Positions 21,386-30,368 of a stretch of DNA of 45,762 nucleotides are shown piece after piece. Origin of the DNA: Burkholderiales bacterium (GTDB lineage: Bacteria; Pseudomonadota; Gammaproteobacteria; Burkholderiales; Burkholderiaceae_C); assembly GCA_016195825.1 (NCBI GenBank), contig JACPYV010000199.1, positions 1 through 45,762 on the forward strand, given 5' to 3'. A program made the position numbers and the translations under genes. The notes beneath the pieces were generated by a model. The model was not told the DNA's origin, searched no databases, and was given only the letters and a program-made list of their open reading frames with translations. Position 1 is the stretch's first letter; the number at the start of each line of letters is the position of its first letter.

Positions 21386-21838
21386 ATGCAAATGAAGCAA
21401 CGCGCCCAACAGGGCTTCACCCTGATCGAACTGATGATCGTCGTGGCCATCATCGGCATCCTGGCCGCTGTGGCTCTGCCGCAGTACCGCACCTACACGA
21501 CCCGCGCCAAGGCCGCCAACGCCATCACCGTGGGCGATGCCTACAAGAGCGCTGTTGCCTTGTGCATCCAGGAAAACGGCGGCTCGGCCTCGGGTTGCAG
21601 CCTGGGCAAGTCCGGCATTCCTGCCACGGTGGCGACCAAGGAAGTCCAGAAGGTCGACGTTTCCGACGGCAAGATCACCCTGACGCTCAACGACATCGGT
21701 AGCGGCACGAGTGGCAAGACGATCACCTTTGACGTCGCGAACGTCATCGGCGATGCCGTCATCTGGACCACCACGACCACCGTCTCGGACTCGGTCGTTG
21801 CTGAATCCCTCACGAAGAACAACGCCAGCAGCTCCTGA
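21386..21838 (+). CDS. pilA: Type IV major pilin (PilA-like)
   Basis: This 150-residue prepilin has a 10-residue basic leader ([10 protein letters not shown]) cleaved before Phe11, the [20 protein letters not shown] hydrophobic helix with Glu5 of the mature protein, and a globular domain. It has two cysteines, Cys60 and Cys71, close together in the middle, rather than the C-terminal disulfide loop of Pseudomonas pilins. The chain ends in NNASSS. A serine-rich end is notable because some pilins carry glycan on their C-terminal Ser, and a PglL-like ligase is encoded in the following cluster. It is expressed alone from a sigma-54 promoter and followed by terminators. Confidence 0.93.
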   Translation: MQMKQRAQQGFTLIELMIVVAIIGILAAVALPQYRTYTTRAKAANAITVGDAYKSAVALCIQENGGSASGCSLGKSGIPATVATKEVQKVDVSDGKITLTLNDIGSGTSGKTITFDVANVIGDAVIWTTTTTVSDSVVAESLTKNNASSS

Positions 21839-21853
21839 TCGTGCGAGCTGAAA

Positions 21854-21871
21854 GTGCCGCCTCGGCGGCAC
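21854..21871 (+). terminator. First hairpin downstream of pilA
   Basis: GTGCCGC-CTCG-GCGGCAC is a 7-bp stem with a stable CTCG loop, 15 bases after the pilin stop. It has no U-tract and probably protects the 3' end of the abundant pilin mRNA, ahead of the true terminator that follows. Confidence 0.6.
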
Positions 21872-21879
21872 ATCTGGAC

Positions 21880-21908
21880 AAAGGGGCCTCGGCCCCTTTT
21901 CCTTTTTC
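21880..21908 (+). terminator. Intrinsic terminator after pilA
   Basis: AAGGGGC-CTCG-GCCCCTT is followed by TTTTCCTTTTT. This would end most pilA transcripts, so the downstream glycan genes probably get reduced read-through or use their own weak promoter. Confidence 0.9.
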
Positions 21909-21927
21909 TTCGACTGAACCAGGCGCA

Positions 21928-23811
21928 ATGCCATCTGCAAACCGATTGCTTGGGCTGATTGCAGGCCTCGCTATCGCGGCCTGGATGCTGCTGTCCCATC
22001 CGTACGAAGGCTTGCGGCACGACGGCGTGCTGTACTTCGGACAGGCGCAGCTGCATTCCTCGGTGCCGGCGTTGGGCCACGACGTATTTTTCGTGGCGGG
22101 GTCCCAAGACCGATATTCCATTTACGCCCAGCTGCTGGGGCCGCTCTACGGGCACCTGGGGCGCATCGCCACCCATGTCGGCGCGCTGATGCTCACTTGG
22201 GCGTTGCTGGCAGGCGCGGTCTTTTCGCTGCTCAAGCGCCTTGAACCTGTCGGACAGCTCAGCCTGTGGGGTCTGCTGGCTTTTGCGGTCATGTCGCCGA
22301 TCTACGGCGGCGGATGGGTCTTCAGCTACGGCGCGCCCTTCGTCACCGCGCGAAGTTTTGCCGAGCCGCTCTTGGTGTGGAGCCTGGTTGCGCTGCTGGC
22401 ACAGAGGCGGCTCGTTGCCATCGCCTTGCAAGTCCTTGCAGCACTTTTTCATCCCTTGATGGCGCTGCCCATCATCGCCACGACCTGGTGCTACTTGGTC
22501 GAGAGCGACCGCCGGTGGCTGTGGCTGCTGGTGGCCTTGCCCGCAGCCCTGCTGGCAGCCGTCTTCGCAATCCCGCCGTGGGACGGTCTGTTGAAGACCT
22601 TTGACCCGTACTGGTGGTCGATGGTCAGCAGCAATCCGTACTTGCTGATGCGCAACTGGACCGCGGTGGACCTGTCGACCTTGGTGCTGGATCTCGCGGT
22701 GCTCATCGCAGTGACACGCCTGCGCCCCCCCGATGCCTGGACACGCCTGATCTACGCGGTCATTGCCACGACAGCTGCTTTCATTGGCTTGGCAGCCCTG
22801 GGCGTCGACCTGTTGCATTCCGTCTTGTTGACACAGCTGCAACTGTGGCGCGCCCACTGGATTGCCCACCTGCTCGCCGTCGCACTCTCACCTTGGCTGC
22901 TTTCGGCGCTTTGGAAGCGGGACGGACTTTGGAAGGTCAGCGCGTGCGCCTTGGGACTGGCATTGCTGAACTCGCACATCGGCACAGACCACGGTTTGAT
23001 CGCATTGACGCTCTGGGGCGTTTCGTCGCTGGCCGCTTGGCGGCTGCCTCGCGTCACCCGCCCGACGGTCTGGCTGGCTTGCGCATGCATCCTGCTGGCC
23101 ATGGTGGGTTTGTCAGCCCATCAACTCCATGGCCTGTTGCACGAGCAGGCCTGGCAAGCGCCTGATGCGTCGTGGTCTGATCGATTCATCAAGTTCGCGG
23201 CCTTTCCCCTCATTGCCGCCCCGTGCTTCGCCGCAATACTGGTTCTGGGTCGGCGTCGGCGCAGCGCCTGGCTGGCGCTGGTGCTGAGCGCGTTGCTGTT
23301 GATGGCATCCTTGATGTGCTGGGATCAAAGGTCTGACCTGGCCAGAACCATCGACTCGGCTGCCCGATCTCCGCACCCATTCGCATCCCGGATGCCCACC
23401 GAGGCAACGGTCTTCTGGCCGAACGAACTGGCGCCTGTCTGGGGGTTGCTGGATCGTCCCAGCCACTACTCGCAGCAGCAAGGCGCCGGCGTGCTGTTTA
23501 ACCGCGATACCGCGTTGATCTTTGGCCCGCGCCGCGACATCTACCGCTCAATCACCGAGGATCAGGCCAGGTGCAGCACAGGTGCGCGACTGGCTCGCGA
23601 CCGCAAGGCGCTGGCCAGCTGCGACATGCCAGCCCCCAAGCGACTGACGGCACTTTGTGACCAGCACGATGCACCGGATTTTCTGGTGCTTCGCGGCCAG
23701 CTCCCGCTGCCACCGCTGGCCACCTGGCAACCCCCCGCCAAACGAGACCTGCCGCAGACCTACGCTCTCTACGCCTGCTCTCAGCTCACTGCCCGGGAAC
23801 ATCAACCATGA
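21928..23811 (+). CDS. Polytopic membrane protein of unknown function, possibly GT-C-like
   Basis: I do not recognise this 627-residue protein. It has a membrane segment at the N-terminus followed by a loop with RHDGVLYFGQAQL (about 32-44), then ten or more hydrophobic segments and a soluble C-terminal part of about 120 residues. This layout, with acidic residues in the first loop, resembles GT-C membrane glycosyltransferases that use lipid-linked sugars, but that is inference. The ATG at 21928 is chosen over an upstream frame that would run through the pilA terminators. Codon use is visibly less GC-biased than its neighbours. It overlaps the next gene by ATGA. Confidence 0.75.
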   Translation: MPSANRLLGLIAGLAIAAWMLLSHPYEGLRHDGVLYFGQAQLHSSVPALGHDVFFVAGSQDRYSIYAQLLGPLYGHLGRIATHVGALMLTWALLAGAVFSLLKRLEPVGQLSLWGLLAFAVMSPIYGGGWVFSYGAPFVTARSFAEPLLVWSLVALLAQRRLVAIALQVLAALFHPLMALPIIATTWCYLVESDRRWLWLLVALPAALLAAVFAIPPWDGLLKTFDPYWWSMVSSNPYLLMRNWTAVDLSTLVLDLAVLIAVTRLRPPDAWTRLIYAVIATTAAFIGLAALGVDLLHSVLLTQLQLWRAHWIAHLLAVALSPWLLSALWKRDGLWKVSACALGLALLNSHIGTDHGLIALTLWGVSSLAAWRLPRVTRPTVWLACACILLAMVGLSAHQLHGLLHEQAWQAPDASWSDRFIKFAAFPLIAAPCFAAILVLGRRRRSAWLALVLSALLLMASLMCWDQRSDLARTIDSAARSPHPFASRMPTEATVFWPNELAPVWGLLDRPSHYSQQQGAGVLFNRDTALIFGPRRDIYRSITEDQARCSTGARLARDRKALASCDMPAPKRLTALCDQHDAPDFLVLRGQLPLPPLATWQPPAKRDLPQTYALYACSQLTAREHQP

Positions 23812-24218
23812 CCGCGAAGCTTCGCGAATTCCTGCTCTACCTGGCAGCCAGCGCCGCAGCGTTGGCGCTGGACAGCTCGGTGTTCTTTGTGAGTTTGCGA
23901 CTGGGCGTCAACCTGGCCCTCGCTGCCTGCCTGGGCTTCAGCCTGGGTTTGATGTTGATCTACATCCTCAGCACGCGGCATGTGTTTTCCCAGCACAGTC
24001 TGGCCGATCGTCGCGGTGAGTTCGCTCTGTTCGCGTTGATCGGCGTGGCGGGCCTGCTGCTGACCGAGGCGCTGCTGTGGCTGCTGGTCAAACAGCTCGG
24101 CGTTGCACCGCTCACAGCCAAATTCACCAGCGCTTGCGGGGTCTTCCTGTTCAACTTCGTCCTGCGCAAAACCCTTCTGTTCACCGCCCACCGAGGGGCA
24201 CTCAGCACGTCCCGATGA
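23808..24218 (+). CDS. GtrA-family membrane protein (first copy)
   Basis: GtrA-family proteins are four-helix inner-membrane proteins thought to flip undecaprenyl-phosphate-linked sugars. The 136-residue product has four hydrophobic segments and family motifs in [21 protein letters not shown] and [10 protein letters not shown]. It is coupled by ATGA overlaps both upstream and downstream. A second, different GtrA-like gene lies at 29943. Like the gene before it, its base composition is less GC-rich than the rest of the window. Confidence 0.88.
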   Translation: MTAKLREFLLYLAASAAALALDSSVFFVSLRLGVNLALAACLGFSLGLMLIYILSTRHVFSQHSLADRRGEFALFALIGVAGLLLTEALLWLLVKQLGVAPLTAKFTSACGVFLFNFVLRKTLLFTAHRGALSTSR

Positions 24219-25783
24219 CCCAAGCCTGCACCCTCATCATCGGCGCCGGCCCGGCCGGCCTCACTGCAGGCCTGGAGTTGCTGCGCGCCGGTTACCCGCA
24301 GGTCACCATCCTGGAGGCCACCGACGCCATCGGCGGCATCTCCAAGACGGTCAACTACAAGGGCAACCGCATCGACATCGGCGGCCACCGCTTCTTCTCC
24401 AAGTCGGACTGGGTCATGGACTGGTGGCGCCATGTGCTGCCCGTGGCCAAACCCGTGGGCGGCGGCGACGCACGCCTGGCCTATCAGGGGCAGGAGCGCC
24501 TGCTGGGCGGGCATGCGGCCACGGCCAGCGAGACGGACGACGCGGTCATGCTGATCCGCAGCCGCCAGTCGCGCATCTTCTTCGGCGGCAACTTCTTCGA
24601 CTACCCGCTCAAGCCCGGCCTGGACCTCGTGCGCAAGATGGGGCCGCTGCGCTGCCTGCAGTTCGCCGGCAGCTACATGGCCGCCGCCGCGCGACCCATC
24701 CAGCCCGAGCGGACGCTGGAAGACTTCTTCATCAACCGCTTCGGCCGCCAGCTCTACCTGCAGTTCTTCAGGGACTACACCGAGAAAGTCTGGGGCGTGC
24801 CCTGCCGCGACATCAGCGCGGACTGGGGCGCACAGCGCATCAAGAGCCTGTCCATCGGCAGCGCTGCCAAGCAGGCGCTGAAGAAGATCGTCTCGGGCAG
24901 GACCGACACCCAGCACACCTCGCTGATCGAGAGCTTCCTCTACCCCAAGTACGGCCCCGGCCAGATGTGGGAGACGGCTGCCGTCGAGTTCGAGCGGCGC
25001 GGCGGGCGGCTGCTGCGCGGCTGGGCCGTCGACGAGATCCACCGCCAGGAGCGCCGTGTCAAACGCGTGGTGGCGCGTGATGCCGCCGGCCAGCGCCAGA
25101 GCTTCGATGCCAGCGCCGTCGTCTCGACCATGCCCATCCGCGAACTCGCGCAGGCGCTGCGCCCGGCGCCGGACGCGCCGACCCTGTCCATCGCGTCGGG
25201 CCTGGAGTACCGCGACTTCATCACCGTGGGCCTGCTGTATCGCCGCATGAGCCCCAAGGTGGCGGGCAAGGCACGCCATGTCAGCGACAACTGGATCTAC
25301 ATCCAGGAGCCCGGCGTCAAGGTCGGCCGCGTGCAGGTCTTCAACAACTGGAGCCCCTACATGGTGGCCGACCCCGACACGGTCTGGCTGGGGCTGGAAT
25401 TCTTCGCGCGCGACGACGACGACCTGTGGGCGCTGGGCGACGAGGCCCTGAAGAGCCTGGCCGTGCGCGAGATGCAGCAGCTCGGCATGGCCGACGAGGC
25501 GGAGCTGCTGGACGCCACCGTGCTGCGCATGCCCAAGGCCTACCCCGGCTACTTCGGCGCGGCCTTCCAGCGCTTTGACGAACTGCGCGGCTGGCTGGAC
25601 GGCCTGGACAACCTCTTCCTGTGCGGTCGCAACGGCATGCACCGCTACAACAACCAGGACCATTCCATGCTGTCCGCCCGGCTGGCGGCGCAGGCCATCA
25701 TGAATGGCGGCGCCGGGCGCGACGCGATCTGGGCCGTCAACATCGACGACGACTACCACGAGGAAGCGCCGACCAAGAGCTGA
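24215..25783 (+). CDS. FAD-dependent oxidoreductase/mutase-like protein (amine-oxidase superfamily)
   Basis: This 522-residue flavoprotein has an N-terminal dinucleotide-binding motif [10 protein letters not shown] (about 10-19), an acidic end of strand two ([11 protein letters not shown]) and the [11 protein letters not shown] segment seen in UDP-galactopyranose-mutase-like and HemY-like proteins. The C-terminal FAD motif is in [20 protein letters not shown]. In glycan clusters such proteins may rearrange or oxidise a sugar nucleotide. The reaction here is unknown, and it is not a confident UDP-galactopyranose mutase. It overlaps gtrA by ATGA and is part of the island. Confidence 0.82.
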   Translation: MTQACTLIIGAGPAGLTAGLELLRAGYPQVTILEATDAIGGISKTVNYKGNRIDIGGHRFFSKSDWVMDWWRHVLPVAKPVGGGDARLAYQGQERLLGGHAATASETDDAVMLIRSRQSRIFFGGNFFDYPLKPGLDLVRKMGPLRCLQFAGSYMAAAARPIQPERTLEDFFINRFGRQLYLQFFRDYTEKVWGVPCRDISADWGAQRIKSLSIGSAAKQALKKIVSGRTDTQHTSLIESFLYPKYGPGQMWETAAVEFERRGGRLLRGWAVDEIHRQERRVKRVVARDAAGQRQSFDASAVVSTMPIRELAQALRPAPDAPTLSIASGLEYRDFITVGLLYRRMSPKVAGKARHVSDNWIYIQEPGVKVGRVQVFNNWSPYMVADPDTVWLGLEFFARDDDDLWALGDEALKSLAVREMQQLGMADEAELLDATVLRMPKAYPGYFGAAFQRFDELRGWLDGLDNLFLCGRNGMHRYNNQDHSMLSARLAAQAIMNGGAGRDAIWAVNIDDDYHEEAPTKS

Positions 25784-25802
25784 ACGGCGGAGGCGCCAGC
25801 CC

Positions 25803-27539
25803 ATGCCATCATCCGCGCCCATGTCCACCCAGACCTCCGCCCCGGCCGGGGCCGAACACATCGGCTTCGCCCTGGCCCTCGTGGCAGCCGCCGCCCTGCC
25901 GCCGCTGCTGGCCTACAACCAAACCCCCGCGGCGACCCTCTACAACCAGTTGCTCGCACTGGCCGGCTGGGGCCTCGCGCTGCTGCTGTCACGCCGCCAC
26001 AGCCCGGGATGGCTGGCCGGCCTGACGAGCCCGGCCGCGCTGGCGCTCGCGCTGCTGCTGATCGCGCCCCTGACCTCCGTGGCGTGGCGCGCGCTGCCGC
26101 TGTCGCTGGGCCTGGGCGCCACGGCCGTGATCGGCGCCGGCCTGGCGGTGCTGGTGGTCGCGCAAGGCTTGTCGCGTGAATCGCGCCAACTGGCCGCCGA
26201 GGCCTTCTGCTGGGGCCTGCTGGCCACGGGCCTGGCCACCGTCGCCATCTGCATCGTGCAGGTCTTCGCGCCCGGGTTGGCGGACGGCAACGTCATCGCC
26301 CGCTCCGGCGTGGTGGGCAGCGCGGTCAGCAACCTGCGCCAGCCGAACCACCTAGCCAGCCTGATGATGTGGTCATCCATCGCGGCCGTCTTCCTGACGG
26401 AGAAGCGCGGCTGGCGGCTCGCGCTGGCGCCGCTGCTGGGCCTGTTCGTTTTCACGGTCGTGCTGAGTGCTTCGCGCACCGGCTACCTCGGCGTCGCGAT
26501 GCTGGCACTGTGGGGCCTGGTCGATCGCAAGCTCTCGCGCGCCGCACGGCTGAGCCTGCTGGCAACGCCGCTGATGCTGGGCGCCTGCTGGTGGCTGATG
26601 TCCATGTGGTCAGCCGAAAGCGGCCACGCCTTCCGGGGTGCGTCGCGGCTGGCCGAGGGCGCTGGTTCGCCCGCCCGCCTGGCCATCCTGCGCGACGCCT
26701 GGGGGCTGATCGCCGCCAACCCGATGTTGGGCGTCGGCTGGGGCGAGTTCAACTTTGCGTGGAGCCTCACGCCCTTCCCGACGCGGCCCGTCGCCTTCTT
26801 CGACCACACGCACAACATCGTCGCGCAGCTGGCCGTCGAGCTGGGCCTGCCCTGGGCCGGTGCCGTGCTCGGCCTGCTGGGCTGGGCGCTGTGGCAGGCC
26901 TGGCGCGGCGCAGTCGCGGCGGCCGACGATGCACCGCTGCGTCGTGCAGCACTGATGCTGGTGCTGACCATCGGCCTACACAGCCTGCTTGAGTACCCGC
27001 TCTGGTATGCCTACTTCCTGCTGCCGGCGTGCTTCGCGCTGGGCCTGGCCTTGCCTGCCGACGAACGCAAGTCCCCCGCCACGGCCGGCCCCAGCCCCTG
27101 GCCAGTGATCGGCAGCCTGCTGATCGCCGGCTGTGCATTTGCGGTGTGGGACTACCACCGCATCGTCGTCATCTACGCACCCAGTGAAGACGCCGCTCCG
27201 CTGACCGAACGCATCACCACGGGCCAGCGCTCGCTGCTTTTCGGCCACCAGGCTGACTACGCTGCCGCCACCAGCATGTCGCCCGGCCCCTACGCGCTGG
27301 CCGCGGCGCAGCGCACAGCCTTCAGCCTGGTCGACGCCCGCCTGCTGATGCACTGGTCGCGCTCGCTGGAGGCCACTGGCGACGTCGAAGGTGCCCGCTA
27401 CCTTGCCGACCGGCTGCGCGAGTTCCGCAACGTGACGGGCGAGACCTGGTTCGCCGCGTGCGCGGACGCTGCCTCGGGGCCGGCCATGCCGCAATGCCGA
27501 CCGGCCTCAGGCGTGATCGACTGGCGGACGCTGCGTTGA
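25803..27539 (+). CDS. O-antigen ligase / PglL-type O-oligosaccharyltransferase
   Basis: This 578-residue polytopic protein has about ten membrane segments. It has the LRQPNHLASLMMW region, VLSASRTGYLG, and a large periplasmic loop with the conserved histidine motif FDHTHNIVAQLAVELG, followed by LLEYPLWYAYFLLP typical of the Wzy_C_2 C-terminal domain. These mark the WaaL/Wzy/PglL group. PglL (TfpO) members move lipid-linked oligosaccharide onto pilin Ser/Thr. The nearby pilA and serine-ended pilin favour that role, although O-antigen ligase or polymerase activity cannot be excluded. The start may be the ATG at 25803 or 25821. Confidence 0.85.
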   Translation: MPSSAPMSTQTSAPAGAEHIGFALALVAAAALPPLLAYNQTPAATLYNQLLALAGWGLALLLSRRHSPGWLAGLTSPAALALALLLIAPLTSVAWRALPLSLGLGATAVIGAGLAVLVVAQGLSRESRQLAAEAFCWGLLATGLATVAICIVQVFAPGLADGNVIARSGVVGSAVSNLRQPNHLASLMMWSSIAAVFLTEKRGWRLALAPLLGLFVFTVVLSASRTGYLGVAMLALWGLVDRKLSRAARLSLLATPLMLGACWWLMSMWSAESGHAFRGASRLAEGAGSPARLAILRDAWGLIAANPMLGVGWGEFNFAWSLTPFPTRPVAFFDHTHNIVAQLAVELGLPWAGAVLGLLGWALWQAWRGAVAAADDAPLRRAALMLVLTIGLHSLLEYPLWYAYFLLPACFALGLALPADERKSPATAGPSPWPVIGSLLIAGCAFAVWDYHRIVVIYAPSEDAAPLTERITTGQRSLLFGHQADYAAATSMSPGPYALAAAQRTAFSLVDARLLMHWSRSLEATGDVEGARYLADRLREFRNVTGETWFAACADAASGPAMPQCRPASGVIDWRTLR

Positions 27540-27541
27540 CG

Positions 27542-29209
27542 GTGAAGCTGTTCGCCGGCTTCGCCGCGGCCCCTCCCGCCACGCGGCGGCTGGTCGTCGC
27601 GACATTGACGCTGGCCTGCGCCGCACCGGTCATCACCCGTCTGTCGCGCCTCGAAGGCCTGGCGCCCGAGAGCTACCGCATCTTCGAGCGGCTGTTCACC
27701 TTCAACGACCACTGGCAGTCGCTGGCCATGCTCGCCGCTTTGCTGCTGGCCCTGGCGTGCCGGCCGCTGCGCGAGGGCACATCGCGGCTGGCGGGCTGGA
27801 TGGGCGACCACCCGGCCCTGACCGCCCTGCTCGGCTTCATCGGTCTGGCCCTGGGTGCGCAGTTCATCTACCGGGCGCATCCGCTGTCGATGGACGAGTA
27901 CGTGCCGTGGATGCAGGCCCATGCACTGGCCAAGGGCCAGGGCGCGCTGCACTATCCGCCGGCCCTGCTGGACGTCATCGTGCCGCCCGCGTTCCAGGGC
28001 TCTTTCGTGCTCGTCGACCACGCCAGCGGCGCCGCCACGTCGGTCTACTGGCCGGGCCTGGCGTTGCTGCTGACGCCGCTGGTCGGGCCCGGCCTCGGCT
28101 GGTGCCTGAACCCCGCCTTCGGCGCGCTGACGCTGCTGCTGCTGCACCGCCTGGCCCGCGACGCGGCCGGCGACATGCGGGCCGGCGGCTGGGCGATGCT
28201 GGCGGCACTGGCTTCACCGCAGTTCACCGTCACCGCGATGTCCTGGTACGCCATGCCGGGCGAACTGGCGCTGAACCTGCTGTTCCTGTGGCTGCTGCTG
28301 CGCCCGCAACGACGCGCTGCCTTCGCGGCCGGGCTGGCGGGCGGGCTGTGCCTGGTCATGCACAACCCGGTGCCCCATGCGTTGATGGCCGTCCCCTGCC
28401 TCGCCTGGCTGGCGCTGGACCGCAGCCGGTGGCCACGGCTGCTGGCCGTGCTGGCCGGCTACATCCCGCTCGGCCTGGGTCTGGGGCTGGGCTGGTGGCT
28501 GCTGAAGGCCGGCTTCGGCGATGCCGTGACGCCGACCGCCGCTGCGCCCGGCGGGCCGCTGGAAGCTCTCAGCCGCGTCCTGGTCTGGCCAAACGCCGTG
28601 CTGCTGACGGCGCGCTGGCAAGCCCTTTGGAAGGTCTGGATCTGGGCCAGCCCCGGCCTGCTGCTGCTACCGCTGATGCCGCGGGCACGCCCGCTGGCCG
28701 AGCGCTTGCTGCTCGCCGCCTTCGTGCTGACTTTCGCCTTCTACCTGTTCGTGCGCTTCGACCAGGGGCATGGCTGGGGCTTCCGCTACATCCACCCGGT
28801 CTGGGGCGCGCTGCCCGTTGCCGCTGGCCTGTGGCTGGCCGGTGCGCAGGGCTGGGCCCGGCAATGGGGAGCGGCCATGCTGGCCGCCGGCCTGCTGGCC
28901 ACGCCGGTCTTCCTTTGGCAGACCCAGGCCAGCATCGACCGGGCCCTGTCCTTCCGTCTCGCGCCCGAAGGCCCCGGCGACTGGGTGGTGTTCGTGTCCC
29001 AGGCCACCGGGCGCTACCGCAGCGACCTGGTGCAGAACGTCGACAGCCCCGCGCCGCGCCTCACGCTGCTGAGCCGGGGCGAACGTGCAGACCGCACGCT
29101 GATGGCGCAGCATTACCCCGACGCGGTCGAAGTGATGCAAGACTTGCGCGGTTCTGCCTGGCGCCTGCCGGCAGGCCGGCTCTCGGGTGCCAGCGCACCC
29201 CAGCCATGA
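27542..29209 (+). CDS. GT-C-type membrane glycosyltransferase-like protein (ArnT/PMT-like)
   Basis: This protein of about 555 residues has around twelve membrane segments. Its first periplasmic loop carries SMDEYVPWMQAHAL, the acidic DE pair expected in GT-C enzymes that use polyprenyl-phosphate sugars, followed by YWPGLALLLTP. It is likely an inner-membrane transferase adding a sugar on the periplasmic face. The start is uncertain: GTG at 27542 is chosen, and a TTG at 27536 would overlap the stop of the preceding gene. Acceptor and donor are unknown. Confidence 0.78.
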   Translation: MKLFAGFAAAPPATRRLVVATLTLACAAPVITRLSRLEGLAPESYRIFERLFTFNDHWQSLAMLAALLLALACRPLREGTSRLAGWMGDHPALTALLGFIGLALGAQFIYRAHPLSMDEYVPWMQAHALAKGQGALHYPPALLDVIVPPAFQGSFVLVDHASGAATSVYWPGLALLLTPLVGPGLGWCLNPAFGALTLLLLHRLARDAAGDMRAGGWAMLAALASPQFTVTAMSWYAMPGELALNLLFLWLLLRPQRRAAFAAGLAGGLCLVMHNPVPHALMAVPCLAWLALDRSRWPRLLAVLAGYIPLGLGLGLGWWLLKAGFGDAVTPTAAAPGGPLEALSRVLVWPNAVLLTARWQALWKVWIWASPGLLLLPLMPRARPLAERLLLAAFVLTFAFYLFVRFDQGHGWGFRYIHPVWGALPVAAGLWLAGAQGWARQWGAAMLAAGLLATPVFLWQTQASIDRALSFRLAPEGPGDWVVFVSQATGRYRSDLVQNVDSPAPRLTLLSRGERADRTLMAQHYPDAVEVMQDLRGSAWRLPAGRLSGASAPQP

Positions 29210-29216
29210 GAACCCC

Positions 29217-29936
29217 ATGACGACGTCCATTCGCCTCGATCCCCCCTTCTGGCGCCACGACGCCTACACGCTGCGTCGCCTGGCTGAGGCCGTCATCGGC
29301 GCCGTGGGCGAAGTGCTGCCGGCGCGGGTGAGCGGCGCCCCCTGTGTTGTCGACATGGGCGCCGGCGACGCACCGTACCGTTCGCTGTTCGAGGCGCGCG
29401 GCGCGCGCTACCTGGCCTGCGACATCGACGCCCCGGCGGGCGGCGAGACGCTGCGCATCGACATCGGCCAGCCGTTGCCGCTGGCGGACGGTTGCGCGCA
29501 GGTGGTGGTGTCGTTCCAGGTGCTGGAGCATGTCTGGGACCTCGACTGGTATCTGGGCGAGGCACGCCGGCTGCTGGCGCCGGGCGGGCGTCTGTTGCTG
29601 AGCACGCACGGCACCTGGCTCTACCACCCGCATCCCACCGACTTCCGCCGCTGGACCCGTCCAGGCCTGCTGAAGGAGCTGGAGGAGCGCGGCTTCACGC
29701 CGCTGTCCACCCGCGCCCTCGTCGGCCCGCTGGCCTGGACCACTCAATTCCGTGCCTTCGGCTGGCACCGCGTGCTGTCGGCCATCCCGCTGCTGGGCCG
29801 CCCGCTCGCGGCCTTGTCCAACACCTTGCACCATCTGCGCATGCGGCTGGAAGACGCCATCACGCCGCAAGGCTGGATCGACGACAACGCCTCGACCTAT
29901 GTCATCGTGGCGCGGCGCAGCGACGACCGCGCCTAG
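29217..29936 (+). CDS. Class I SAM-dependent methyltransferase
   Basis: This 239-residue soluble methyltransferase has motif I VDMGAGDAPYRSLFEA, the acidic strand-two end YLACDID, motif IV FQVLEHVWDLDWYL and the AGGRLLLSTHG-like region (here LLAPGGRLLLSTHG). It belongs to the Methyltransf_11 type. It lies 7 bases after the GT-C gene and 6 bases before the second gtrA, so it probably methylates a sugar or lipid intermediate of the island's glycan; the substrate is inferred only from context. The stop is TAG. Confidence 0.88.
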   Translation: MTTSIRLDPPFWRHDAYTLRRLAEAVIGAVGEVLPARVSGAPCVVDMGAGDAPYRSLFEARGARYLACDIDAPAGGETLRIDIGQPLPLADGCAQVVVSFQVLEHVWDLDWYLGEARRLLAPGGRLLLSTHGTWLYHPHPTDFRRWTRPGLLKELEERGFTPLSTRALVGPLAWTTQFRAFGWHRVLSAIPLLGRPLAALSNTLHHLRMRLEDAITPQGWIDDNASTYVIVARRSDDRA

Positions 29937-29942
29937 GCCTGT

Positions 29943-30368
29943 ATGAGCACTCCGCTGCGCGAGACCCTGCACCTGCCCGGCATCGCTGGGCGGCACATGC
30001 TGGTCGGCGCCGGCTGTGCGTTGCTGAACATCGGCCTCGTCTATGTCGGCACCGCCGTGCTGCACTGGCCCTATCTGGCAGCCGCGTGGCTGACCTGCTT
30101 CATCACCATCCCGACCAGCTATTTCCTGCATCGCCGCCACAGCTTCCGCCTGGCAGAGCGTGCCAGCTGGGGCGAGTTCGGCCGCTTCCTGGGGCAGCAG
30201 TTCCTGCAGTTCTGTGCCGGGCTTGCCCTGCTGTCGGCCGGTGTCGAATGGCTAGGGCTGAATCCCACGCTGGCCATGGCCGCAGCGACGGCCGTGCTGT
30301 GGCTGTTTTCCTTTCTCGTCCAATGGCGCTGGGTGTTCCGCGCGGCGCTGCGCTCGGGGCACCGATGA
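29943..30368 (+). CDS. GtrA-family membrane protein (second copy)
   Basis: This 141-residue protein has four membrane segments and family signatures LVGAGCALLNIGLVY, TIPTSYFLHRRHSFR and FLVQWRWVF. It is a distant relative of the GtrA at 23808, not a recent duplicate. GtrA proteins usually pair with a GT2 dolichyl-phosphate-sugar-synthase-like enzyme; such a gene lies two genes downstream. It overlaps the next gene by ATGA. Confidence 0.88.
   Translation: MSTPLRETLHLPGIAGRHMLVGAGCALLNIGLVYVGTAVLHWPYLAAAWLTCFITIPTSYFLHRRHSFRLAERASWGEFGRFLGQQFLQFCAGLALLSAGVEWLGLNPTLAMAAATAVLWLFSFLVQWRWVFRAALRSGHR

Noticed and set aside
24215..25783. Calling the FAD protein a UDP-galactopyranose mutase
   Set aside because: Only the dinucleotide-binding region and general fold are recognised; the active-site residues specific to the mutase could not be confirmed by eye.
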